The notes under the pieces: model-generated
Databases searched by the model: none
What the model was told of the DNA's origin: nothing
The model's input: the letters and a program-made list of their open reading frames with translations, nothing else
Source: PWQG01 sp041685555
Lineage (GTDB): Bacteria > Pseudomonadota > Gammaproteobacteria > Pseudomonadales > Pseudohongiellaceae
NCBI GenBank assembly: GCA_041685555.1
Contig: JAWLFN010000010.1
Span: 1-25,842, forward strand
Direction of reading: 5' to 3'
DNA length: 25,842 bases
Part shown: positions 7,513-14,715 of the stretch, in pieces
Position numbering within the stretch: the stretch's first letter is position 1
How the letters are laid out: every line of letters begins with the position of its first letter
Made by a program: the position numbers and the translations under genes

Positions 7513-8942
7513 ATGCCACCTCCCCCCAGCCATGCCGTGAGCCAGTTGCCGCTGAGGGCCATGGCCCAGACCAGCAGGGCGGGCAACATCGCCAGCCACT
7601 GGGCGGTCCGGTCCGGGTTCAGGTCGGGCCGTTTGATGTGGACCCTGTCGAAGCCCATGATCACAGCCCGGAACACATAGGCGGCGGATACCAGCGTACC
7701 CAGAAAGACCCCGGCGGCCCAGGGCCAGTGCCAGGGGTCATTCAATAACGGGCCCAGCAGCACCCATTTGGACAGAAAGCCGCCACTGGGCGGCAGGCCG
7801 ATCAGACTGCCTCCGGCCACCGCAAAAGCGAACATGGCGATCGGCACGGTCTGCGTGGCGCCCCGCAGCGCACTGATGCGCCGTGTGCCCAGTGTGTTCT
7901 GTATCTCACCGGCCGCCATGAACAGGGAGGCCTTGGCCAGGCCATGGGCAATGACGAACAGCCACAGGGCCACGTGCATCTGCGGATGTTGCCAGAACAA
8001 CAGCAGGCCCAGTGCCATCATCGCATAGCCCATCTGCGCCACCGTCGAGTAGGCGACCAGCGTCTTGATGTAAGGACTGCGCAGGGAGGCGTAGCCGCCA
8101 CCGATCAGCGCCGCGATACCAGCGGCGGCAAACAGGGGGCCGGCCTGGACGGCCGCATCAATTGGCGCGACCTCGCTCCACAGCCGCCACAGGATGAAAA
8201 GAGGCCCCTTGACCACCAGAGCCGACAACAACGCGCTGACGGCAGTCGGTGCACTGGCATGCGCCGCTGGCAACCATCCATGGAGGGGCCACATGGCCGC
8301 TTTCAGCATCAGGCCCCCTGTCATCAATATCAGGGCCAGCCGGGTCGCGCCATCGTTCTGCGTCATGTCCGACAGCAGTGTGATATCCAGTAGCCCGTAC
8401 TGGCCGTATAGCATGGCTACGCCCAGCAGGTAACACAGCGAGGCGGCCAGTGACAGCAACAGGTAGTCCAGGGCCGGTCGCCATGCGCGGGCGCCAGACT
8501 GGGTCAGCAATGCGATCGAGGTCAGGCCCAGTAATTCCAGAGTCACGTACAGGTTGAACAGGTCGCCGGACAGCCAGAGTGCGGCCAGCGTGCCGTGCAG
8601 CAGGCAGGACAGCGGCCAGTAGGCATGGCTGATGCCGTGGCGGCTGAACCGGGCATAGAGGGCCACCAGGCCGTGTATGAGTGCCGTGAACAGCAGCAGC
8701 AGAGCGGAGAGCGTGGTCAATTCCAGGCGGATGGCCAGCCCCTCCTCCCAGTTGCCCAGTAACAGGTACTGGCGAAGTTGGATGGTGGTGGACTGCAACG
8801 CATACCAGGCAGTGAGGCCGCTGGCCATCGAGGCTACCAGTGTCAGGTAACCCCCCCACCGCCGGACCTGGCGGGGTCCGGCCAGCAGCAGCACAAGTCC
8901 GGACACCAGGGGAATGGCCATGCTCCACAGCGCCAGGTTCAT
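7509..8942 (-). CDS. mnhD/mrpD-like: Mrp antiporter subunit D-like, first D-type copy
   Basis: This is a 477-residue membrane protein of the MrpD/NuoM/NuoN family. Key residues are Glu136 in NLYVTLELLGL, Lys214 in LKAAMWPLHGWLP, Lys245 in ALVVKGPLF, His333 in IAHGLAKASLF and Lys392 in GFLSKW, so the full set expected of an active ion-translocating subunit is visible. It directly follows the subunit C gene, as MrpD does in ordinary Mrp operons, and overlaps both neighbours by ATGA. It is the best candidate for the true MrpD of this cluster. Whether it moves Na+/H+ or only H+ cannot be read from the sequence. Confidence 0.9.
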   Translation of the reverse strand: MNLALWSMAIPLVSGLVLLLAGPRQVRRWGGYLTLVASMASGLTAWYALQSTTIQLRQYLLLGNWEEGLAIRLELTTLSALLLLFTALIHGLVALYARFSRHGISHAYWPLSCLLHGTLAALWLSGDLFNLYVTLELLGLTSIALLTQSGARAWRPALDYLLLSLAASLCYLLGVAMLYGQYGLLDITLLSDMTQNDGATRLALILMTGGLMLKAAMWPLHGWLPAAHASAPTAVSALLSALVVKGPLFILWRLWSEVAPIDAAVQAGPLFAAAGIAALIGGGYASLRSPYIKTLVAYSTVAQMGYAMMALGLLLFWQHPQMHVALWLFVIAHGLAKASLFMAAGEIQNTLGTRRISALRGATQTVPIAMFAFAVAGGSLIGLPPSGGFLSKWVLLGPLLNDPWHWPWAAGVFLGTLVSAAYVFRAVIMGFDRVHIKRPDLNPDRTAQWLAMLPALLVWAMALSGNWLTAWLGGGGI

Positions 8943-9223
8943 GAGTCATCATCCTCCCGGTGACGCTGGATGGCGCCGTGCAGTCGCAACGCCAGGGCGG
9001 TGGCACTGATCGATACCACCAGGCCGGTCACGACCAGTGCGTGAAGGACCGGGTCGGCGTCCGGCACCCGGGCCGCCAGTGCAGTGAGTACCAGAAACAC
9101 ACCGCTGCCCATCAGGTTCACGGCGATGATGCGCCGCAACATGCTCTGCAGCGTCAACAGTCCGTGCAGCCCGACGAGGAACAGGGCCATTCCGGTGAGC
9201 AGGTAGGTGGACACGGCCGTCAT
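8939..9223 (-). CDS. mnhC/mrpC-like: Mrp antiporter subunit C-like (MnhC/NuoK-like)
   Basis: This is a 94-residue, three-helix membrane protein. LFLVGLHGLLTLQSMLRRIIAVNLMGSGV resembles the MrpC/NuoK core (helix 1-2 junction and 'NLMGSGVFL'), and DPVLHALVVTGLVVSISATALAL matches the 'DPL.QALVLTaIVI..a.tA' signature of MrpC. The tail is short, charged and acidic. The gene lies between the subunit B-like and D-like genes with ATGA overlaps on both sides, the expected position for MrpC. Confidence 0.88.
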   Translation of the reverse strand: MTAVSTYLLTGMALFLVGLHGLLTLQSMLRRIIAVNLMGSGVFLVLTALAARVPDADPVLHALVVTGLVVSISATALALRLHGAIQRHREDDDS

Positions 9224-10152
9224 TCCGCGATGTCCTCCTCTTCACCTGATACCAGAAAAGCCAGCGTTACGGCTATCGATACGGTGGCGGCCGCTTCGAT
9301 CAGCAGAATCAGCGGGGTCGACATCCCGTCCGGATAGTCGAGCCAGCCTTCTCCCGCCAGCGCCGAGGCACCCGCAACGGTCAGGAACAGTGCTGGTCCG
9401 ACCAGCGCCGCCAGGCGCACCGTCCATCGGGACCAATGGACTACCGGCAACTGACCACTCAGCCGCAACAGCACGAATGCCGCCGCCAGCACCGCGCCGG
9501 CCTGAAAGGCGCCGCCAGCACTTTCACTGCCGCGCCATAGCAGGTACATGCCCGTGACCACCAGCAGCGGAGCCAGGGAGCGTGACCAGGCCTTCAGCAG
9601 CGGCCACGGCGCCGGGTGGGAATCGGCATCATACGGATGCTGGTTGCGTCGGGCCACCTGCCGGAAGCCGAGTAGTGCCAGCAGCAGGACCAGCAGCTCC
9701 AACAAGGTGTCCCAGGCGCGGAAATTCAGCAGTACGGCAGTGACTGGATGGTCGACACCGCTGTCCGCCAGGTGGCCCGCCACCAGATTGGGCAGGGAGG
9801 GCGAATCGACCGGGGTGGACAGGCGGATCACATGGAGCGCCAGCCAGACGAAGACGACCGCCACGAACAGCCAGCTTAGCCACTGGCGGCGCGCAGGGAT
9901 GCTGATTTCTTCTTCCTCGGTGATGGAGGCGGCGCGCAACAAGAGGGCGGAGGTCAGGCCCGCGCCTATGGCTGCCTCGGCCAGCGCCAGATCAGGTGCC
10001 CCGAGCCGGGCCCAGACCAGCGCCAGAATCATGCCGAAACCGGCAAACAGCGCAATGGACGCGCCGGTGCGCCGGGTATGGAGAGTTCCCAGTCCCATGA
10101 CCAGCAGCAGGCCGATCAGCGTGGCGTCCAGGATGATCTCAGCGATCGCCAT
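9220..10152 (-). CDS. Fused MrpA C-terminal (MbhD/MbhE-like) + MrpB-like subunit
   Basis: This 310-residue membrane protein appears to combine three units that are separate in archaeal hydrogenase complexes. Residues 1-75 hold a DUF4040/MbhD-like pair of helices with GAPDLALAEAAIGAGLTSALL (51-71). Residues about 90-165 hold an MrpA-tail/MbhE-like unit with VLLNFRAWDTLLELLVLLLALLG, compare the family's 'VDFRGFDTLGEI'. Residues about 190-305 form an MrpB domain with GSESAGGAFQAGAVLAAAFVLLRL, compare 'PGGGFQGG'. The large MrpA N-terminal antiporter domain is absent. ATG at 10152 was chosen over an upstream in-frame start because the extra residues fall inside subunit G and are polar. It overlaps subunit G by 14 bases, and its stop overlaps subunit C (ATGA). 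Confidence 0.85.
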   Translation of the reverse strand: MAIAEIILDATLIGLLLVMGLGTLHTRRTGASIALFAGFGMILALVWARLGAPDLALAEAAIGAGLTSALLLRAASITEEEEISIPARRQWLSWLFVAVVFVWLALHVIRLSTPVDSPSLPNLVAGHLADSGVDHPVTAVLLNFRAWDTLLELLVLLLALLGFRQVARRNQHPYDADSHPAPWPLLKAWSRSLAPLLVVTGMYLLWRGSESAGGAFQAGAVLAAAFVLLRLSGQLPVVHWSRWTVRLAALVGPALFLTVAGASALAGEGWLDYPDGMSTPLILLIEAAATVSIAVTLAFLVSGEEEDIAE

Positions 10153-10453
10153 CAGTGGGTGGCTCCTGTTGATCCTGTTCCCTTTGATAGCGTGCCAACA
10201 ACTGCGCGCTCGTGGCACCCGAGGCCATCACCAGCAACCAGATCAGCGCCATGAATCCAGTGCTCTGAAAATCCGCCGCGGACAGGGCCAGTCCGGCCGA
10301 AAGCAATCCGAGGCCCACGTTATCGGCTTTGGTGACCGCATGAAGCCGGGAATAGGTATCCGGGAAGCGCAGCAGCCCGAGCGCCCCTGTGAGGAAAAAA
10401 AACAGCCCTCCCATCAGCAGGGCAATACACAACGCCTCCAGCAATAACGTCAT
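10139..10453 (-). CDS. mnhG/mrpG-like: Mrp antiporter subunit G-like
   Basis: This 104-residue protein has three predicted membrane helices. The signature GALGLLRFPDTYSRLHAVTK (about 23-42), followed by ADNVGLGLL, matches MrpG/MnhG ('G..GLLR.PD.Y.RLHA.TK') very well. The charged Gln/Glu-rich C-terminus overlaps the next gene by 14 bases. ATG at 10453 overlaps the subunit F stop as ATGA; the longer open frame upstream is only a shadow of subunit F. MrpG is a small structural subunit of the Mrp complex, corresponding to MbhC in archaeal hydrogenases. Confidence 0.92.
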   Translation of the reverse strand: MTLLLEALCIALLMGGLFFFLTGALGLLRFPDTYSRLHAVTKADNVGLGLLSAGLALSAADFQSTGFMALIWLLVMASGATSAQLLARYQREQDQQEPPTDGDR

Positions 10454-10728
10454 GACTGTCCCCGCTGTCGTGCAGGGTCTCTTTTTTGCACTGGCCTCAG
10501 CAATTGCACCAGTGCAGCGCTGATCACCGCGCCCAGCAATGCCAGCACCAGCGCCACGTCGCGCCAGTGACTCTGTTGCTGCCATTCCGCCATAAGCAGC
10601 AGCACGGCGATCGAGGTGGTACCCAGCATCTGCACGGACAGCAGGCGATCTGCCGTGGTCGGCCCGTTCAGCAGGCGCCACACGGCAGCGAGCATGGTCA
10701 GGGCCGTCAGTGCGATCAGCAACGCCAT
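10450..10728 (-). CDS. mnhF/mrpF-like: Mrp antiporter subunit F-like
   Basis: This 92-residue, three-helix protein has the segment WRLLNGPTTADRLLSVQMLG (17-36), matching the MrpF/MnhF pattern 'R...GPT..DR..A.D..', with two further hydrophobic helices after it and a basic tail. The start ATG (10728) shares one base with the stop of subunit E (TGATG), and GGGAG lies upstream as ribosome binding site inside subunit E. The stop overlaps the subunit G start. In Mrp complexes F is a small helper subunit. Confidence 0.9.
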   Translation of the reverse strand: MALLIALTALTMLAAVWRLLNGPTTADRLLSVQMLGTTSIAVLLLMAEWQQQSHWRDVALVLALLGAVISAALVQLLRPVQKRDPARQRGQS

Positions 10729-11246
10729 CAACTGTCTTTCTCCCGGCCGGAAAGTCGGATCAACTGATGTTCCAGACGATCCACGGTTTTCTGCCAGTCG
10801 GTGTTTCGGTCCAGCAGATGGATGTGCAGATATTTCTCGTCGAAATGCGACGCCAGCGTGCCGGGCAGCAATCCGACGATGGCGGAGAGCGCCAGGCGGA
10901 CCGCCGGATCGTCCGATTGCAGTTCGTGTCGCGCCCAGGCGGGTGCCACCGGTGCCGAGCGCTTCAAAGTGCGGCGGGCCACATCCCAGCCGCCGAGCAG
11001 TGAATTGTGCAGGAAAAACAGTGCGAACCCGGGCAGGTGACGGAGCCGGAGTGTCCACGGTCGGGTATTCAAAGCGGCCGCGGTGGCGGTGGCCAGCAAT
11101 ACGGCCGGTACGCCCAGGTACCAGCCGCTGTTCGCGCTGAGCACCGCCCACAACAACGTGGTCACCGCCAGCCAGGCCAGCAGGCGTGGCAGGGATGGTC
11201 CGTCGATGGTCGGGACACGGGCGCGAGACGGTTTCATGGGATTCAT
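10728..11246 (-). CDS. mnhE/mrpE-like: Mrp antiporter subunit E-like
   Basis: This 172-residue protein has two hydrophobic helices near the N-terminus (about 20-60), then LPGFALFFLHNSLLGGWDVARRTL, which resembles the MrpE/MnhE core ('WE...A..DVA.R'), and a soluble C-terminal half with LALSAIVGLLPGTLASHFDEKYLHIHLLD, matching the 'T.TPGT......L.VH.LD' region. It is the first gene of the minus-strand run. Start choice is uncertain: ATG at 11246, a second ATG at 11237 and a TTG at 11273 are all in frame, and none has a strong ribosome binding site. The divergent gene starts about 110 bases away, so promoters must lie in that short gap. Confidence 0.85.
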   Translation of the reverse strand: MNPMKPSRARVPTIDGPSLPRLLAWLAVTTLLWAVLSANSGWYLGVPAVLLATATAAALNTRPWTLRLRHLPGFALFFLHNSLLGGWDVARRTLKRSAPVAPAWARHELQSDDPAVRLALSAIVGLLPGTLASHFDEKYLHIHLLDRNTDWQKTVDRLEHQLIRLSGREKDS

Positions 11247-11280
11247 GCTAAGCAAGGCGGCAGGCAAACTCAAGAGCGCC

Positions 11281-11301
11281 CGGTGCAGGTATCATGCACC
11301 G
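11281..11301. repeat. Perfect 7-bp inverted repeat in divergent intergenic region
   Basis: CGGTGCA, a 7-base spacer, then TGCACCG. It lies between the divergent starts of the Mrp-like run and the DUF2868 gene, just upstream of a candidate extended -10 element. It could be an operator for a dimeric regulator or the top of a leader hairpin. No T-run follows on either strand, so a terminator is unlikely. Confidence 0.5.
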
Positions 11302-11313
11302 CTCCGGCCGGGC

Positions 11314-11322
11314 TGGTAGAAT
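11314..11322 (+). promoter_or_regulatory. Candidate extended -10 promoter for the DUF2868 operon
   Basis: TGGTAGAAT gives TG-N-TAGAAT, an extended -10 element with five of six matches to TATAAT. It would start transcription near 11329, giving a leader of about 30 bases before the TTG start at 11358. No convincing -35 is seen, which is allowed for extended -10 promoters. The inverted repeat at 11281-11301 would sit just over the -35 position. Confidence 0.35.
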
Positions 11323-11357
11323 GCCGGATCATTTTCTTTCAACGGGCGGGAATCCGA

Positions 11358-12776
11358 TTGGCTGAGTCCAGTGCATCGACAGGGAAACTTTCCTTCACCG
11401 GCCGCTGGATCGCGGAAGCGGTCCGTCTGCATGAACGTCGTCACGGGCGGCTGGATGACAGCCGGGAAGTCAGTCACCTGCTGGCTGGCAAGGACCCGGT
11501 GGAACAACGGATTGTGCGCCGGGCACAGGTGCTGGCGGAGCGGATGGGGCTGGGCGAGGCCGTGCAACAGTGGCGCACCGGATTGCGTTGGGGGTTGGCC
11601 GGCCTGGCGTTGATTGCCGTTTTTACCGGGTTCGGAGCCGCGCTCGCCGTGCTGGGTGATGGCCAGCGCAGCGTCAATATCATCTGGACGCTGGCGGCGC
11701 TGCTGGGGTTGAACTTGCTCATGCTCATTCTCTGGCTGGTCGGCATGCTGTTTGGTGGTCGTGCCAGCGGCGGCGCGCTGGGCCGGAGCTGGTTGCAGAT
11801 GGCCCGTTGGCCCGGAGGCGCGCGGCGCGGCATCGCGGCAAGAGCCTGGTATTCACTGGGCACGGAGTGTAACGCGCATCGCTGGATGTTGGGCAGCGTG
11901 ACCCACGGATTCTGGTGTCTCTATACCCTGGCGGCCGTCCTGGCGCTATTGCTTGCGCTGTCCCTGCGGGCCTATGAGTTCGTCTGGGAGACCACCATCC
12001 TCTCTTCCGACGTGTTTGTCCGCTTCGTACAGTGGAGTGCCTGGTTGCCAGCGCGGGTCGGATTCGCCGTTCCTGATGAGAGCATGGTGCGAGCCAGCCA
12101 GCTGGCCGCGGAGGCAGTCAACGGGGAAAGTCAGCGCCGGATCTGGTCGTCGTGGTTGCTGGGTTGCCTGGTCATTTATGGTTTGTTGCCCAGGTTGATC
12201 CTGCTTCTGGGTAGTGCCGCCATGCTGTTGTATCGTGTGCGCCGCTGCCGGCTGGACCTGCACAGCCCCGAGTGGGCCGTGCTGGCCACGCGACTGGCGC
12301 CGGCCAGCGAGCAGGGCGGCGTGGTGGATCCGGACACCATGCAGGCGGGCATTCCCGATCTGCAGCTGGACCCGGAAGCCAGCGGTGTGCCCGCCGTGCT
12401 GGCGGCGGAGCTGGGGGATGATATCCCCTGGCCGCCCGCGGACTGGAGTGTGGCCAGACTGGAATACCTGGGGCCCGCTGACGACCGGGATCGCCGTCAG
12501 GCAGTGCAGCAACGGCTTCAGGACATCCGGCCGGCCCGTCTGTTGTTCGCCGTCGACGCCAGGTTGTCCCCGGATCGCGGATTGATGAACTGGATGCTGC
12601 GACAGTGTGGCTTCAGTGCGGCCTGCGGAGTCTGGTTGATCCAGGCGGATCAGGCCGACACGGGAAGGCTGCAGAGCTGGCGTCATACGCTGGCCGTCAA
12701 TGGGTTCGCGCCATCAATGCAATACATGGATGCTCCGGGTGCCAGGCAATGGCTGGTGCGGGGAGGTGACGCGTGA
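11358..12776 (+). CDS. DUF2868-type membrane protein
   Basis: About 472 residues. It has a soluble N-terminal region containing RWIAEAVRLHERR (about 16-28), helix pairs at about 77-99 and 108-132, another helix at about 184-204, one at about 264-292, and a soluble C-terminal half (300-472) with alternating strand/helix character. I recognise it as a DUF2868 family protein, mainly because it pairs with the DUF3482 GTPase. The function is unknown. The TTG at 11358 was chosen because it directly precedes the conserved-looking N-terminus and has GGGCGGG seven bases upstream; the frame stays open further upstream, but there it crosses the divergent promoter region. The stop overlaps the GTPase start as GTGA. 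The two proteins probably act together at the inner membrane, the DUF2868 protein serving as anchor or partner; this is inference. Confidence 0.75.
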   Translation: MAESSASTGKLSFTGRWIAEAVRLHERRHGRLDDSREVSHLLAGKDPVEQRIVRRAQVLAERMGLGEAVQQWRTGLRWGLAGLALIAVFTGFGAALAVLGDGQRSVNIIWTLAALLGLNLLMLILWLVGMLFGGRASGGALGRSWLQMARWPGGARRGIAARAWYSLGTECNAHRWMLGSVTHGFWCLYTLAAVLALLLALSLRAYEFVWETTILSSDVFVRFVQWSAWLPARVGFAVPDESMVRASQLAAEAVNGESQRRIWSSWLLGCLVIYGLLPRLILLLGSAAMLLYRVRRCRLDLHSPEWAVLATRLAPASEQGGVVDPDTMQAGIPDLQLDPEASGVPAVLAAELGDDIPWPPADWSVARLEYLGPADDRDRRQAVQQRLQDIRPARLLFAVDARLSPDRGLMNWMLRQCGFSAACGVWLIQADQADTGRLQSWRHTLAVNGFAPSMQYMDAPGARQWLVRGGDA

Positions 12777-14176
12777 ATGCAGCCAGGGCGCCGCTGCGGA
12801 TCGCCGTGGTCGGTCATACCAATACCGGCAAAACATCATTGTTGCGGACTCTGACCCGTGATCGCCGCTTTGGTGAGGTGTCGTTCCGTCCGGGGACCAC
12901 CCGGCACGTGGAGATGGCCCGGCTGCTGGTCAATGGTCGGGTGGTACTGGAACTGTATGATACGCCGGGGCTGGAGGACCCGATCGCATTGCTGGAGCAG
13001 ATGGACGGGATGAAGGTGCGGGCCGCCAAGCGCCTGGACGGGCCCACGCGGATTGCGCGTTTTCTGCAGTCGGAGTGGGCGACCGGGCGCTTCGAGCAGG
13101 AGGCCAAGGTGCTGCGGCAGCTGTTGCAGAGCGATGCCGCGTTCTATGTGATCGATGCACGCGACCCGATACTGGGCAAATACCGCGATGAACTGGAGCT
13201 GTTGAGCTGGTGTGGTGTGCCACTGTTGCCGCTGCTCAATTTCGTGGCGGACGAGCGGGCCGCCGAGGATCGCTGGCGCACGGTACTGGCCCGCGCGGGG
13301 CTGCATGCCATCGTCCGGTTTGATACCGTGGCCCCGGGACAGGGCAGCGAGCGCCTGCTATACGAGAAGCTGGCGACATTGATCGATGGCCATCGGGAAC
13401 GACTGCTGGCCCTGATCGAGAGTCATGAACAGGATGCCCGTCATCGCCGACAGGCGGCTTTCGGGCTGATCGCGGAAATGCTGGTGGATGTGGCGGCGGA
13501 TCGTGCCACGGTTCGGGGCAGGGACGAAGCGGTGCTGGCCGAAGCGGCTGGCAGACTCAATCAGCGGGTCCGGGAGCGCGAGCAGCAGTGCCTCGAAGCC
13601 TTGCTGGATCTCTACCGCTTCACCCGCGAGGATATTGAGCTGCACGAGCTGCCGATCCGCGAGGGGCGTTGGGAGAACGACCTGTTCGATCCCGATACAC
13701 TGCGACTGCTGGGTGCACGCATTGGTGGCGGCGCCGCTTTCGGGGCCGCCGGAGGTCTTGGCGTCGATGTGATGTTCGGTGGACTCACGCTGGGCGCGGG
13801 CACAGCCATGGGAGCCCTGGCCGGGGGCGGTTTCCAGACCGTCCGTCACTATGGCAACCGCCTGGTGGGCGCGCTCGGAGGCGAACAGCAATTGCGCGTG
13901 CGGGACAGTATCCTGCAGCTGCTGGCCTGGCGGCAACTGCAACTGCTGCGCGCTCTGGAAGGTCGGGGGCATGCCGCCACCGCGGCGCTGGCACTGCAGG
14001 GGCAGGCCGGCATCCCGGAGGCAGTAGCCCCCTGGAAAGGAGCGCTGCCAGTGGCGCTGCGCCGCGCAAGGACCCGGCCGGAATGGCTGGATGAGCCCGA
14101 GACCGGTGGCCGTCATGATGCCATCCGCGCGCTGCAGGCCGAACTGGGAGCAGGTCATGAGTCGGAGCGGACATGA
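12773..14176 (+). CDS. DUF3482-type membrane-associated GTPase
   Basis: This 467-residue protein has an N-terminal G domain: P-loop GHTNTGKT (14-21), a switch-I threonine in GTTRH (41-45), and switch-II DTPGLED (63-69). The guanine-specificity motif is unusual: LLNFVADE (N156...D160) stands where NKxD is expected. A helical middle section follows, and then a glycine-rich hydrophobic stretch (314-353, GGGAAFGAAGG...GAGTAMGALAGGG) typical of glycine-zipper membrane insertion as in DUF697/Era-like membrane GTPases. GTG at 12773 has GGGGAGG upstream and overlaps the DUF2868 stop. Its own stop overlaps the CIA30 start (ATGA). Expected role: a GTP-dependent switch at the inner membrane working with the DUF2868 protein; the process is unknown. 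Confidence 0.85.
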   Translation: MNAARAPLRIAVVGHTNTGKTSLLRTLTRDRRFGEVSFRPGTTRHVEMARLLVNGRVVLELYDTPGLEDPIALLEQMDGMKVRAAKRLDGPTRIARFLQSEWATGRFEQEAKVLRQLLQSDAAFYVIDARDPILGKYRDELELLSWCGVPLLPLLNFVADERAAEDRWRTVLARAGLHAIVRFDTVAPGQGSERLLYEKLATLIDGHRERLLALIESHEQDARHRRQAAFGLIAEMLVDVAADRATVRGRDEAVLAEAAGRLNQRVREREQQCLEALLDLYRFTREDIELHELPIREGRWENDLFDPDTLRLLGARIGGGAAFGAAGGLGVDVMFGGLTLGAGTAMGALAGGGFQTVRHYGNRLVGALGGEQQLRVRDSILQLLAWRQLQLLRALEGRGHAATAALALQGQAGIPEAVAPWKGALPVALRRARTRPEWLDEPETGGRHDAIRALQAELGAGHESERT

Positions 14177-14715
14177 ACGGATCAAGGCAGGAACTGACAC
14201 TCTTTGACGCCACCACGATGCCGGCCAGCCAGTGGGTCGCCACGGATGATCCGGTCATGGGAGGCGAGTCCTTCAGTGCCATGCACCCAGGTCCCGACGG
14301 CACGGCCAGCTTCGCCGGCATCGTGTCGCTGGCAAACAACGGCGGTTTCGCTTCAGTGCATCGGGCGCTGGAGCCGGGCGTGCTGAGCGGCTATCATGCC
14401 GTAGCGCTGCGGATTTGTGGCGATGGCAGGCGCTACAGCCTGCGATTGCGACAGGCGGACCGTTTTGAAGGCGTCTCTTATCGCTTCGATTTTGATACCA
14501 CCGAAGGGCGGTGGGTGACGATGGTGCTGCCGCTGGACGGATTCCAGGCGGTGTTCCGTGGTCGTCAACTGACCACGGCGGGCCCTCTGGTGGCGGCCCG
14601 GGTGAACCGGGTCAGCCTGCTGATCGCCCGACAACCGGGAGCCTTCAAGCTGCAGTTGCGCTGGTTGCGGGCCTGTCGGAAAGAACCAACAAGGGAGCAC
14701 ACGAATGAAACTTGA
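14173..14715 (+). CDS. CIA30 family protein
   Basis: This 180-residue protein has the look of the complex I intermediate-associated protein 30 family (a beta-sandwich). WVATDDPVMGGESFS (about 21-35) matches the family's 'W...D.VMGG.S' signature, and NNGGFASVHR and the beta-rich YSLRLRQADRFEGVSYRF region follow. In eukaryotes CIA30/NDUFAF1 helps complex I assembly; bacterial members are mostly uncharacterised. It overlaps the GTPase gene by ATGA and the metY gene by 11 bases, so it is in one transcript with them. No signal peptide is visible, so it is probably cytoplasmic. Its place near a complex-I-like membrane cluster is noteworthy but may be chance. Confidence 0.82.
   Translation: MNGSRQELTLFDATTMPASQWVATDDPVMGGESFSAMHPGPDGTASFAGIVSLANNGGFASVHRALEPGVLSGYHAVALRICGDGRRYSLRLRQADRFEGVSYRFDFDTTEGRWVTMVLPLDGFQAVFRGRQLTTAGPLVAARVNRVSLLIARQPGAFKLQLRWLRACRKEPTREHTNET

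Noticed and set aside
7513..7599. 29-codon upstream extension of the second antiporter gene
   Set aside because: Polar Gly/Arg/His-rich residues within the preceding gene; the ATG at 7512 gives the normal membrane start and an ATGA overlap.
11946..12686. 246-codon minus-strand open frame
   Set aside because: Shadow of the DUF2868 gene; Gln/Gly/His-rich, no hydrophobic or catalytic pattern.
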